Of a stretch of 64,000 nt of DNA, positions 1 through 8,033 are shown piece after piece. The stretch is taken from assembly GCA_946628065.1 (NCBI GenBank), contig CAMOWC010000006.1, forward strand, positions 1-64,000, written 5' to 3'. The notes below the pieces were generated by a model. It searched no databases. It saw only the letters and a program-made list of their open reading frames with translations, and was not told the DNA's origin. The DNA comes from an uncultured Clostridiaceae bacterium. GTDB taxonomy: Bacteria; Bacillota; Clostridia; TANB77; CAG-508. Numbering within the stretch: position 1 is the stretch's first letter; each line of letters begins with the position of its first letter. Position numbers and translations under genes: made by a program.

Positions 1-190
1 TGCTACTAAAACAGTTTCTAAGAAGTCTACTACTAAAGCTACTACTTCTAAAGCGCCTGCTAAAGCAGATTCTAAAAAAACTACAGCTAAAGCTACTACT
101 ACAAAATCTGCTACTAAAACAGTTTCTAAGAAGTCTACTACTAAAGCTACTACTTCTAAAGCGACTGCTAAAGCAAATTCTAAAAAAACT
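1..190 (+). repeat. 108-bp tandem repeat coding a K/T/A-rich arm
   Basis: Bases 1 to about 82 recur at 109 to about 190 with an offset of exactly 108 bases (36 codons) and only a few substitutions (for example cct to act). The repeat is in frame with the DUF4912 protein and encodes alternating Lys, Thr, Ser and Ala. It probably continues upstream of the window. Confidence 0.85.
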
Positions 191-955
191 ACTAAAGCTC
201 TGTCTGAAGTTTCTTTAGATTTGTCCCTGACTAAAACATCTGTAGCAAAGGCCCTTACCAAGACTTCAAAATCAAAATTGCCTGCTAAAACTCCAGTAAA
301 TAAAGCACTTGCAAAAACATCTGAAAAAAAAATAACGAAAAGGAAAACTACAGCTAAGCCTATAATTGTTCCAGAATACTATGATTTGCCTTTTCACTAT
401 AATCAAACTGTAGTAAAAGTTTTGGCGCAAACACCTAAAACATTATTTGTTTACTGGGATGTATCAGATGCAGATAGAGAACATTATTTAAACAACTATG
501 GACCAAATTTTTTTAATAATACTATGCCTTTTTTAAGGGTTAAGAACGAAACAAATGGCACCTCTTTTGATGTGGATGTTGACGATTTTGCTAATGGCTG
601 GTATTTACACGTTGAAGATTCAAAAAATACCTATTCTATTGAATTGTTAAGAAAGCAAAGGCCTTATGTAGAAAAAGTATTAGATAATCCTGTATATATT
701 ACTTCTTCTAACATTATAGAAACGCCAAACGATCATATACTATTAGATAATAATTTGCATACAATTTTTTATCGAAATGTTAAAACTGGAGAAGTTACAG
801 CAAAAGAAGTCGCAAGCATTTCGTTTCTTAAAAGAATTGGCAGAATTTATAATATTTATGATTTATATAAGAAAATTTATAAAAGCGAAGATGTTGGTGA
901 AATATTTGATTTAAACAATCCTGGCTCTGGGAATCCAACTTCAACCTTTAAATAA
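2..955 (+). CDS. DUF4912 domain protein, 5' end outside window
   Basis: The frame is open from base 2, so the protein begins upstream of the window and the internal TTG at 221 need not be a start. The first ~70 visible residues are a Lys/Thr/Ala/Ser tail built from a repeated 36-residue unit, probably a flexible basic arm (inference). The rest matches the DUF4912 pattern, with the core 'LFVYWDVSD' encoded near base 445. No enzymatic activity is established for DUF4912. The family is often found beside GH57 alpha-glucan enzymes, as here (95 bases to the next gene, same strand), so a role tied to glucan metabolism is inferred. Confidence 0.8.
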   Translation, partial: ATKTVSKKSTTKATTSKAPAKADSKKTTAKATTTKSATKTVSKKSTTKATTSKATAKANSKKTTKALSEVSLDLSLTKTSVAKALTKTSKSKLPAKTPVNKALAKTSEKKITKRKTTAKPIIVPEYYDLPFHYNQTVVKVLAQTPKTLFVYWDVSDADREHYLNNYGPNFFNNTMPFLRVKNETNGTSFDVDVDDFANGWYLHVEDSKNTYSIELLRKQRPYVEKVLDNPVYITSSNIIETPNDHILLDNNLHTIFYRNVKTGEVTAKEVASISFLKRIGRIYNIYDLYKKIYKSEDVGEIFDLNNPGSGNPTSTFK

Positions 956-1024
956 ACTTTTTATGGAATTTAGTTTAGACTAAAAAGCATGTCAAACAGA
1001 ACATCCCTATTGACATAGAAAGGA

Positions 1025-1054
1025 ATGAGAGCTTTTATGCTCTCTAACAAATGA
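1025..1054 (+). promoter_or_regulatory. Possible leader ORF and hairpin before the GH57 start
   Basis: GAGAGC (1027-1032) and GCTCTC (1039-1044) form a 6-bp stem between the purine-rich AAAGGA (about 1018-1024) and the GH57 ATG at 1051. Two nested mini-ORFs (ATG 1025 or ATG 1037) end at TGA 1052-1054, overlapping that ATG. Either the hairpin loops out to shorten the ribosome-site spacing, or a leader peptide couples translation. Both are inferences. Confidence 0.4.
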
Positions 1055-2646
1055 AAATGAAGAATGTAAAAGGATATGTAAGTTTCATTTTGCACGCTCA
1101 CTTGCCTTTTATTCATCATCCAGAAAGTGAAGATTATTTAGAAGAGCAATGGTTATATGAAGCAATTTCTGAGACATATATACCATTGCTACTTAACTTT
1201 AAAAAATTAGAGGAGGAAAAAGTTAGTTTTAGACTAACAATGTCGCTTACACCCCCTCTTCTTTATATGCTTGATAATAAGCTATTACAAGAAAGATATA
1301 TAAAATACTTAGAAAAACACATAGAGCTTTCAAAAAAAGAAATTGAAAGAACTAAATATGATGAAAGATTAAATAGTTTGGCTCATTACTATTTTGACAG
1401 ATATTCTAATGATTTGCATGTATTTAAGGATATTTATAATTGCAATTTGATTCAAGGGTTTAAGTATTTTCAAGATGCTGGCTTCCTTGAGATAATTACA
1501 TGCGGTGCAACTCATGGCTATTTCCCTATTCTTTATGTTACTGAGCAAACTGTTAAGGCTCAAATTGCTGTTGGTGTACAAACATATGAAAAATATTTTG
1601 GGAAAAAGCCTCGTGGAATTTGGCTTCCTGAGTGTGGCTATGTTCCTGAAGCTGATAAGTATTTAAAAGAATTTGGAATTGAATATATAATTACAGAATC
1701 TCATGGTATTTTATATGCTGATCCTGCTCCTATTTATGGGACTTTCGCTCCTATAGTTTCCCCTGAAGGCGTTATTGCTTTTGGTAGAGATATAGAAACA
1801 TCAAGACAAGTTTGGAGCTCTATTAATGGATATCCTGGAGATTTCAATTATCGTGAATTTTATCGTGATATTGGTTACGAAGCAGATTATGAATATATAA
1901 AACCATATATAGCTTCAAATGGAGATAGAGTTCATACTGGTATAAAATACTATCGTATTACATCTAAAGATGATAACAAAGATTTATATAACCCAAGATG
2001 GGCAATGGATTCTGCAGAAAAACAGGCTGGACATTTTCTAGATTGCAGAGTAAAGCAAATTGACGAATTATCAAGTTGCATGGATGTTCCCCCAATTATC
2101 ACTTGCCCTTATGACGCAGAGTTATATGGCCATTGGTGGTATGAAGGTCCATATTGGTTATATATTCTATTTAAAAAAATATATTATGATAATTGCAATT
2201 TTAAACTAATAACACCTGGTGAATACATTGACAAATACCCTAATATTCAAATATCCAGCCCTTGTAGATCAAGCTGGGGCGCCAGAGGGTACAGTGAAGT
2301 ATGGCTTAATCCAACAAATGATTACGCTCACAGGCATTTGCATAAAGCCGGTAATCGTATGGTAGAACTTGCCAATCTTTATCCAAACGAGCAGAACAAA
2401 TTACGTAGGAAAGCATTAAATCAATGTGCTAGAGAATTGCTTCTCGCTCAAAGTAGTGATTGGCTCTTTATAATAACAAATGGGACAATGGTAGATTATG
2501 CTAAAAAAAGATTAAAAGACCATATTGGAAGATTTACAAAATTATACTTAGAAATAATTCATGATAAAATAGACGAATCTTTTGTAGATGATTTATATCA
2601 AAAGGATAAAGTATTTGATAATATTAATTATGAAATATATAAATAA
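1051..2646 (+). CDS. GH57 family alpha-glucan branching-type enzyme (DUF1957)
   Basis: A 531-residue protein of glycoside hydrolase family 57. The N-terminal strand 'SFILHAHLPF' (residues 11-20) carries the conserved HxH. The catalytic nucleophile is probably Glu194 in 'GIWLPECGY', and the acid/base is probably Asp355 in 'CPYDAELYGHWW'. Both match GH57 1,4-alpha-glucan branching enzymes, which move alpha-1,4 chains to alpha-1,6 positions in the cytoplasm. A TAA stop at 1045-1047 lies in frame, so the start must be ATG 1051 or 1057. The DUF4912 gene lies upstream and a strong palindromic terminator follows. With the debranching and GH15 genes in this window it suggests alpha-glucan turnover. 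Confidence 0.9.
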   Translation: MKMKNVKGYVSFILHAHLPFIHHPESEDYLEEQWLYEAISETYIPLLLNFKKLEEEKVSFRLTMSLTPPLLYMLDNKLLQERYIKYLEKHIELSKKEIERTKYDERLNSLAHYYFDRYSNDLHVFKDIYNCNLIQGFKYFQDAGFLEIITCGATHGYFPILYVTEQTVKAQIAVGVQTYEKYFGKKPRGIWLPECGYVPEADKYLKEFGIEYIITESHGILYADPAPIYGTFAPIVSPEGVIAFGRDIETSRQVWSSINGYPGDFNYREFYRDIGYEADYEYIKPYIASNGDRVHTGIKYYRITSKDDNKDLYNPRWAMDSAEKQAGHFLDCRVKQIDELSSCMDVPPIITCPYDAELYGHWWYEGPYWLYILFKKIYYDNCNFKLITPGEYIDKYPNIQISSPCRSSWGARGYSEVWLNPTNDYAHRHLHKAGNRMVELANLYPNEQNKLRRKALNQCARELLLAQSSDWLFIITNGTMVDYAKKRLKDHIGRFTKLYLEIIHDKIDESFVDDLYQKDKVFDNINYEIYK

Positions 2647-2649
2647 TTT

Positions 2650-2681
2650 AAGAAGCACTAAGAATATTCTTAGTGCTTCTT
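2650..2681. terminator. Bidirectional terminator, perfect 32-bp palindrome
   Basis: A perfect inverted repeat (16-base arms around AT) lies between the convergent GH57 and TraX-like genes and overlaps the TraX-like stop codon. Confidence 0.85.
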
Positions 2682-3357
2682 ATTGTAAAATTAAAATTTG
2701 GTGCAACCCATATAGTAATAGCAAATGAACTGGATAAAATATATAAAGGAAATATTTTATCTTCTTTCCTTGTTCTCCATTGTAAAGTAGAATCGGTATT
2801 ATAGCCAATAGTGTAAATATAAAAAATGCTACATATTTATAATACAAATTATATTTAATAAAGAATGGCACATATTTAAGTAAAAGCATCCCTAAGAATC
2901 CAAATGCCAACATAAACTTATTACTTCTACATAAATAAAATATAAATACAAGTAATACTCCCCAATATCCGTAATCCATGTTAGATAATTCTGCTATTAT
3001 GCATGCTACTATAATAAACCAAACTGCTAGCGGTTTAAATGGTGCTTTTTCCCAAACCCAGATACAAAATAATCCTAAAAACAGTGTAAACATTACATTT
3101 AATGCAAATGTATTAGATATTATCGTGTGGAACAAATAGAAAGGTATTTCTGAAACAATTGCAAAAATGAATAATCTTAAAAAATATTTTTTAAGGTCTT
3201 TCGTATGTGTATAGCCTTCTACTATCTGAAAAGCAAATATTGGGAAAGCAATCCTTCCTATGTAGTTTAGCCATGTTGATGTTCCATATAGTCCATAGCT
3301 TAGGTGGTCTATAAACATTGTTGTACATGCTATTATCTTTAGAATAAAGCTTGTCAT
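2680..3357 (-). CDS. TraX-like multi-pass membrane protein
   Basis: A 225-residue protein with about seven hydrophobic segments. It opens with 'IIACTTMFIDHLSYGLYG' and continues with 'IGRIAFPIFAFQIVEGY', the signature of the TraX family (named after the F-plasmid protein needed for pilin acetylation). Chromosomal TraX-like proteins in Firmicutes are common and have no settled role; a membrane acyltransferase-type function is inferred from the family. It lies 24 bases downstream of the GT2 gene and is probably co-transcribed with it. A ribosome site (AGGAGA) precedes the ATG. No signs of a conjugative element surround it. Confidence 0.8.
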   Translation of the reverse strand: MTSFILKIIACTTMFIDHLSYGLYGTSTWLNYIGRIAFPIFAFQIVEGYTHTKDLKKYFLRLFIFAIVSEIPFYLFHTIISNTFALNVMFTLFLGLFCIWVWEKAPFKPLAVWFIIVACIIAELSNMDYGYWGVLLVFIFYLCRSNKFMLAFGFLGMLLLKYVPFFIKYNLYYKYVAFFIFTLLAIIPILLYNGEQGKKIKYFLYIFYPVHLLLLYGLHQILILQ

Positions 3358-3381
3358 TTGTTTCTCCTTTTATTAGAGTTT

Positions 3382-4338
3382 TTATTTTTTTAGGTTTGTT
3401 TCTCTTTCTTCGTTATATCTATCTATAAAGTATAAAGGTCTCTCCTTTGTTTCGTAAAATGCTCGTCCTAGATATTCTCCTATTACACCTAAAAATACTA
3501 ATTGGATTCCTCCTAAAAATAGTATTATTACAATTGTTGATGCATATCCAGGTACTTCAATTCCTTTAACTATTGTTTTTATAATAGTATAAATCATATA
3601 TATAAACCCAATAAATGATATTCCTATTCCAAAAAACGTAGCCCAACGCAATGGAGCTGTTGTAAATGAGGTTATTCCATCTATAGATAGATTTACAAGC
3701 TTGCCATAGTTCCATTTCGTTTTTCCTGCAGCACGTGGATCCCTGTCAAAAAGTATTTCTTTTTTGTTGTACCCAATCCAGCTGTAAAGGCCTTTTGTAT
3801 ATCTTTGTGATTCACGCATTTTCTTTAATGCTTCTACGCAACGCCTGTCTAATAATCTAAAATCTCCTGCATCTTTACCTATATCTATTCTCGTAAAGCT
3901 CTGTAAAACTTTATAATACATTTTAGATGTAAACTTTTTTAAAAATGTTTCTCCTTTGCGAGAACGCCTTTTGGCATATATATCATCATATCCTTCTTCC
4001 CAATACTTTACCATTTCTGGTATAAGCTCTGGTGGATCTTGCAAGTCTGCATCTATAATTACTACAGCATCTCCTTTTGAATAATCCAGTCCTGCTATCA
4101 TTGCTGTTTCTTTTCCATAATTTCTAGATAAATTTACATAGCAAATTCTTTTATCTTTTTCTCTTAATTCCATTATTATTTTAAGTGTATCGTCTTTGCT
4201 TCCATCGTTTACAAATAACACTTCAAAATTATAATTTGGCATTCCATCAATTAGTTTCGTTAATCTTTCGTATAGCATAGGAAGAACTTCTTGTTCGTTG
4301 TAAGCTGGTACTAATATCGTTATTAACTTCTTCTCCAT
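3382..4338 (-). CDS. Family 2 glycosyltransferase, polyprenyl-phosphate type
   Basis: A 318-residue GT2 enzyme. The N-terminal GT-A domain has 'LVPAYNEQEVL' and the metal/nucleotide motif 'IIDADLQDPPELIPEM'. The acceptor-side motif 'KTKWNYGKLVNL' is typical of DPM1/GtrB/ArnC-like enzymes that put a sugar on undecaprenyl phosphate. Two C-terminal membrane helices follow (around 'FFGIGISFIGFIYMIY' and 'TIVIILFLGGIQLVFLGVIG'), then the family's 'EYLGRAFYETKERPLY' end. The substrate sugar cannot be read from the sequence. It is followed at 24 bases by the TraX-like gene. Its ribosome site is buried in the hairpin at 4350-4396. Confidence 0.9.
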   Translation of the reverse strand: MEKKLITILVPAYNEQEVLPMLYERLTKLIDGMPNYNFEVLFVNDGSKDDTLKIIMELREKDKRICYVNLSRNYGKETAMIAGLDYSKGDAVVIIDADLQDPPELIPEMVKYWEEGYDDIYAKRRSRKGETFLKKFTSKMYYKVLQSFTRIDIGKDAGDFRLLDRRCVEALKKMRESQRYTKGLYSWIGYNKKEILFDRDPRAAGKTKWNYGKLVNLSIDGITSFTTAPLRWATFFGIGISFIGFIYMIYTIIKTIVKGIEVPGYASTIVIILFLGGIQLVFLGVIGEYLGRAFYETKERPLYFIDRYNEERETNLKK

Positions 4339-4349
4339 ATATACAAAAC

Positions 4350-4396
4350 CTCCTATTAGTATGATAATGGTATTTTATCATATAAACTAATAGGAG
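4350..4396 (-). promoter_or_regulatory. Hairpin sequestering the GT2 ribosome-binding site
   Basis: The 11-base arm CTCCTATTAGT pairs with ACTAATAGGAG, and an inner 7-bp stem (ATGATAA/TTATCAT) extends it. On the minus transcript the 3' arm contains the AGGAG of the AGGAGG ribosome site, 10-11 bases before the GT2 ATG. There is no clean U-tract directly after the stem, so translational control is as likely as partial termination. Confidence 0.6.
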
Positions 4397-4405
4397 TAAA
4401 GGGCT

Positions 4406-5275
4406 TTATTCCGTTTTGGCTTTATTGGCGCCGTATTTCTGTATTTTATATAAATTACAAATTGCACAGTCTCTGCATATATATATTCTATTTTCAAATA
4501 TTAGTTTTAAAGTATTAACAAATTCATCTTCTTCTCCATCAATTAAATGAACATATATCTTTCCAGGTAATAGGCTCAGTAGTGCATTTAAAGCATAATC
4601 ATTAGATGAAAAACTAATATCTGATAAATATTTTGCATCAAAGACATCAGAAGATGTGTCTAGAATTTGTTTTTGTTTATTCAGTAAAACTGACTCTTGA
4701 TCATGATATATTAAATGTACAACAGGTTCAATAGCTTCTTTTGAATTTATATATAACCTTAGTAGTGATATAAATTCGTTGTACTCTCTTTCTACTACAA
4801 ATTTATCTACAGCAATGTCAACTATTTCATCTAAGGTTTTAATATATTTTCTTAGTCTGAAATTTACAAATCCATCTATCACAATGTATTTATTATTTAT
4901 AATGTAATCATATAAAGCAGAATAAATTATCTCTTGCCTATACTGCTTTTCTTCCATGCTTTCTTCTAGCAGTTCTATGCAAGAGTCCAATATGGTTTTT
5001 CTATCTATATCTGAAAAATAGAAATAGTTTGATATTAAAATTTTTTTTGTCAATTTTAATTCATAAAATTTCATAATTGATTTTGCTATTGTTTGAGATA
5101 GTACCATATAAAATGATTGTATTTTTTCAGATTTATAATGTAAGATTATGTTCCTAAAATTTTTGAATTTATTAATACTCATATATAATTCTTGTAAATT
5201 AGTATTTTCGAATTCATTCTTTAAATAGTCCAATATTTGTTTATTATTCGTTTTAATGCAAAAAGAACTAAGCAC
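4406..5275 (-). CDS. ytxC: YtxC-like putative sporulation protein
   Basis: A 289-residue protein resembling the YtxC sporulation family. It is an all-helical soluble protein with the C-terminal 'YICRDCAICNLYKIQKYG' element that marks the family; the three Cys suggest a metal or redox site (inference). The start is GTG at 5275, preceded by GGAAGGGG. The molecular role of YtxC is unknown; in Bacillus it belongs to the sporulation gene set. It lies just upstream of the GT2 gene and downstream of gpr, in keeping with a spore former. The long poly-Phe/Ile/Lys composition is normal for this genome. Confidence 0.75.
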   Translation of the reverse strand: MLSSFCIKTNNKQILDYLKNEFENTNLQELYMSINKFKNFRNIILHYKSEKIQSFYMVLSQTIAKSIMKFYELKLTKKILISNYFYFSDIDRKTILDSCIELLEESMEEKQYRQEIIYSALYDYIINNKYIVIDGFVNFRLRKYIKTLDEIVDIAVDKFVVEREYNEFISLLRLYINSKEAIEPVVHLIYHDQESVLLNKQKQILDTSSDVFDAKYLSDISFSSNDYALNALLSLLPGKIYVHLIDGEEDEFVNTLKLIFENRIYICRDCAICNLYKIQKYGANKAKTE

Positions 5276-5382
5276 AGAAGATTCCCCTTCCCAAAGTAAA
5301 TATGTTTATATTATCTGCTTTTTTCATTTTGATATACACCTAATAGTTTATATTATTCTTTTAAATCTAAATAGTGATTGTA

Positions 5383-6315
5383 CTATAGGCTCTTATTTAT
5401 ACCTCTTGCAACAATAGAAGACATGTTTTCGATTAGATCATCAATTTCTTTAGGAGTAACTATCAAATTATATTTTTCCTCTGCTAATGCTTCCTTAATT
5501 ATTGTATACTTATCTTCATCTTTTAAGCAGTTTAAGTGTTCATTTGATTTTGCTTTTTGTTGCATATGGCTAATATATAAGTCTATACTTTCAACTGCAA
5601 TTGTTGCAGCTTCCACAACCATAGGCACACCTATAGCAATAACAGGAATCCCTAATGTTTTCTTAGATAACTCTTTTCTTGCATTATCTACACCTCCACC
5701 TGGCACAATCCCTGTATCTGAAATTTGTATTGAACTGCTTATTCTCTCAATACTTTTTGAGGCCAAGCTATCTATGACTACTACTATCTTTGGCTTTACA
5801 TTTTGTATTATCCCTTGCAATATTTCTTGTGTCTCAATTCCTGTTGTTCCAAGCACTCCCGGAGAGATTGCACTTACTGGTCTTACTCCGTTTTCTAAAT
5901 ATTGTGGTGCATACTTTATTAAATGCCTTGTTATATCAATGTCTTGTATTACTTTTGGTCCTAATGAATCTGGTGTTGATGCCATATTGCCAAGTCCAAC
6001 CACTAAAATATCATCTTCTTTTGTAATATGTTTATTCATGATTTCTTGCAATCGAAGGCTCAAATTTATAGCAACTCTTTCAATGTCGTCTTCACTTGCG
6101 TATTTTAAATTTTTTGTATCAATTGTAACGTAGTCTCCTATAGGCTTTCCTAATGCTTTTTCTCCTTGCTCATTTGTTATTTTTACTTTAGTTATACGAA
6201 TATTCTCTCCATCTTCATTTTCTTCAGTCTCTATTCCTGGTATTTCGTCTTCTATGTCATTAGCTTTTTTGTATATATCTCTTCTCTCTAAGGCCATGTC
6301 AGTTCTAAATTCCAT
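5383..6315 (-). CDS. gpr: Spore germination protease GPR
   Basis: A 310-residue aspartic-type endopeptidase that degrades small acid-soluble spore proteins at germination. The N-terminal 'FRTDMALERRD' is the processing region of the zymogen. The conserved Asp residues are visible as Asp116 in 'ASTPDSLGP' and Asp182 in 'VVIDSLASKS', and the glycine-rich 'VGLGN' and 'PGGGVDNAR' motifs are intact. Length fits the family (about 320-370 residues, slightly short). The ribosome site GGAGG lies just 3' of a hairpin (6332-6356). Its presence is strong evidence that the organism forms endospores. Confidence 0.95.
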   Translation of the reverse strand: MEFRTDMALERRDIYKKANDIEDEIPGIETEENEDGENIRITKVKITNEQGEKALGKPIGDYVTIDTKNLKYASEDDIERVAINLSLRLQEIMNKHITKEDDILVVGLGNMASTPDSLGPKVIQDIDITRHLIKYAPQYLENGVRPVSAISPGVLGTTGIETQEILQGIIQNVKPKIVVVIDSLASKSIERISSSIQISDTGIVPGGGVDNARKELSKKTLGIPVIAIGVPMVVEAATIAVESIDLYISHMQQKAKSNEHLNCLKDEDKYTIIKEALAEEKYNLIVTPKEIDDLIENMSSIVARGINKSL

Positions 6316-6331
6316 AAAAAAACCTCCTTTT

Positions 6332-6356
6332 CTTACATTAGGTATTGTAAGAAAAA
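6332..6356 (-). promoter_or_regulatory. Hairpin directly 5' of the gpr ribosome site
   Basis: Arms TTTCTTACA and TGTAAGAAA surround a short loop. On the minus transcript the stem ends a few bases before AGGAGG and a run of seven T, so it could weakly attenuate transcription or position the ribosome site. Confidence 0.4.
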
Positions 6357-6448
6357 AAGGATTTTTTATACATTTATTTAATATGAAACCAATAGAACCG
6401 TCCTTATATTTTAGCTAAAACGTTGGAATATGAATCCTATTCGTTTCA

Positions 6449-7474
6449 TCATAAGCTACAATAATTGCATAAGATAGACTCTAGGCCTATATCAATATCA
6501 ATTAGTCCTATTTTGTAATTGGCATCAAGGTCTGTTAGTTCTTGTAAAATGCTCCTTAACATATTTTCACTAAAATAGTTTGCTTGTTTTTTATATTTTG
6601 ATACAAGAAATTTTTGATTAGGTTTAAGTTCTAGACTACTTGAAATATCTTTATTTAGTCTTTCACATATTTTTGTATAATATAATTTTTTAAAGTGGTT
6701 ATATACTAGCATTAAAATTTTTTGTACTGGTTCTTTATTATATTCTAAATTATGCAATGTTTCTAATGCAGATTTTGCGTTTTTACTCCCCAAATAATCT
6801 GTTAAATCAAATATAACAGCTTCTGTTTGCTTAATACAAAGCTCATCGATATCTTCATCTTTTATTGTTCCGCCCTCTCCTGCATACTCTATTAGCTTTC
6901 GTATCTCATTTATGGCATCTTGCATATTTGTTCCTATGCTTTGAACAAAATATTCCAATGTTTTTTCGCTTACATTTACTTTATATGCATTGCATATTGG
7001 CTTTAATCTTCTTATTAATTCCACCGGTTTTAACTTTTCAAAATTGCAAATAATGCCTTCCTTCTCTATAAAGTTAAATAATTCATTTTTATCTGCTTCT
7101 TCTTGAGCAAATACTATTATGCATGTATCTTTAACCATATCTATATTTTGTTCAAGATATTCTTTTATTTTTATTGATAGCTCTTGTAATTTGTCATTTT
7201 TCTTTTTTGTCTCTTTTTTAAATAAGCTTGTATCTTTTATAATTATAAGCTTTTTTTCATAGCCAAATGCAGGTACCTCAATTTCAGGAATTAGATTATG
7301 CACATTTGTCTCATCAAGCTGTATAAAATTAATGCCTGGTACTATCTCTCCAAATTGTTTTTTGATTTTTTTTATAATGGATTCTTGTAAATATTGTTCT
7401 TCTCCAAATAACAAATATATATGGTTAATTTCTCCTGCTTTAACTTGTTTTTCTAAATCTTCTGGTTTAATCAT
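6449..7474 (-). CDS. holA: DNA polymerase III delta subunit
   Basis: A 341-residue clamp-loader delta subunit, which opens the beta clamp at replication forks. The N-terminal 'HIYLLFGEEQYLQESIIKKI' is the family signature, followed by 'LDETNVHNLIPEIEVPAFGYEKKLIII' elements split across the Rossmann-like domain and 'NMQDAINEIRKLIEYAG' in domain II. Length is typical (about 330-345). It is followed closely by gpr and preceded by ruvC (10 bases apart), suggesting co-transcription. An imperfect inverted repeat (6383-6395 with 6437-6449) begins at its stop codon and may end transcription. Confidence 0.93.
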   Translation of the reverse strand: MIKPEDLEKQVKAGEINHIYLLFGEEQYLQESIIKKIKKQFGEIVPGINFIQLDETNVHNLIPEIEVPAFGYEKKLIIIKDTSLFKKETKKKNDKLQELSIKIKEYLEQNIDMVKDTCIIVFAQEEADKNELFNFIEKEGIICNFEKLKPVELIRRLKPICNAYKVNVSEKTLEYFVQSIGTNMQDAINEIRKLIEYAGEGGTIKDEDIDELCIKQTEAVIFDLTDYLGSKNAKSALETLHNLEYNKEPVQKILMLVYNHFKKLYYTKICERLNKDISSSLELKPNQKFLVSKYKKQANYFSENMLRSILQELTDLDANYKIGLIDIDIGLESILCNYCSL

Positions 7475-7483
7475 AATTCACCT

Positions 7484-7971
7484 CTAAAGTTTTACTGCAA
7501 ATTTCTGTGAATGTGCGTGGCAAATTGCTATTGCCATGCTATCTGTGATGTCATCTAATTTTGGCAGTTTTTCAACTTTTAATATGGATTTAACCATTTT
7601 TTGGACTTGAATTTTGTCAGCTCTTCCATATCCAGTAACCGCTTGTTTAATCTGCAAAGGCGTATATTCAAAAGTTGGAACTCCCCTTTTGCATCCTACA
7701 ACAAGTACAATTCCTCTTGCCTGCGCAACATTTATTCCTGTCTTAATATTTTGATTAAAAAACAGTTCTTCTACAGATATTGCATCTGGTTTATATTCAT
7801 CAATAATCATATTTAAATCGTCATAAATTTTTGTTAGTCTTAATGGAAAAGAAACTCCGCTTTTCAGTTGTAATAGCTCCACTGTCAATAAGTGAAAAAT
7901 GATTTCCACTGTAATCTATAATGCTGTATCCGTGTTATAGCAAAACCCGGGTCTATTCCTAATATTCTCAT
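7484..7971 (-). CDS. ruvC: Holliday junction resolvase RuvC, two CGG frameshifts
   Basis: RuvC cuts Holliday junctions with RuvAB. The start is ATG at 7971 after GGAGGAATAA, giving 'MRILGIDPGFAIT'. A zero-frame ribosome would soon hit stop codons. Skipping one C at CGG 7930-7932 and another at 7857-7859 gives a continuous 161-residue RuvC of normal length, with Gly14 and Gly38 at the shift points. Catalytic Asp7 ('GIDPG') and Glu67 ('SVEELFF') are present, then 'QARGIVLV', 'GYGRADKIQVQKMV' and 'DDITDSMAIAICHAH'. Gly14 falls in the conserved GxxxTGY segment. Either the gene is translated by +1 shifting at CGG or it is broken twice; the window-wide pattern favours the former. Confidence 0.85.
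7857..7859 (-). other. CGG +1 shift site, ruvC codon 38
   Basis: Read AAG CGG AGT. Skipping C gives AAG GGA GTT and joins 'GAITTEK' to 'GVSFPLRL'. Confidence 0.8.
7930..7932 (-). other. CGG +1 shift site, ruvC codon 14
   Basis: Read 5'-ACA CGG ATA on the minus strand. Skipping C gives ACA GGA TAC (T-G-Y), the conserved RuvC continuation. Confidence 0.8.
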
Positions 7972-7994
7972 TTATTCCTCCTTAATTATGTTTT

Positions 7995-8022
7995 GAGGAC
8001 AGGTGTTATATTTCCCTGTCCC
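7995..8022. repeat. Degenerate palindrome remnant
   Basis: GGACAGG (7997-8003) and CCTGTCC (8015-8021) form a short stem and share GACAGGTGTTA with the larger palindromes at 33731 and 57824. It lies between ruvC and the debranching enzyme. Confidence 0.45.
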
Positions 8023-8033
8023 TAAATAAAAAC

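Noticed and set aside
2680..3357. Conjugative element suggested by TraX
   Set aside because: TraX-like proteins are common on Firmicute chromosomes and no transfer, relaxase or integrase genes are nearby.
5378..6133. Long plus-strand ORF opposite gpr
   Set aside because: It is antisense to a complete gpr gene, lacks a ribosome site and codes a low-complexity hydrophobic shadow.
6383..6449. Riboswitch or attenuator below holA
   Set aside because: Only one imperfect 13-base inverted repeat is present, best explained as a weak terminator.
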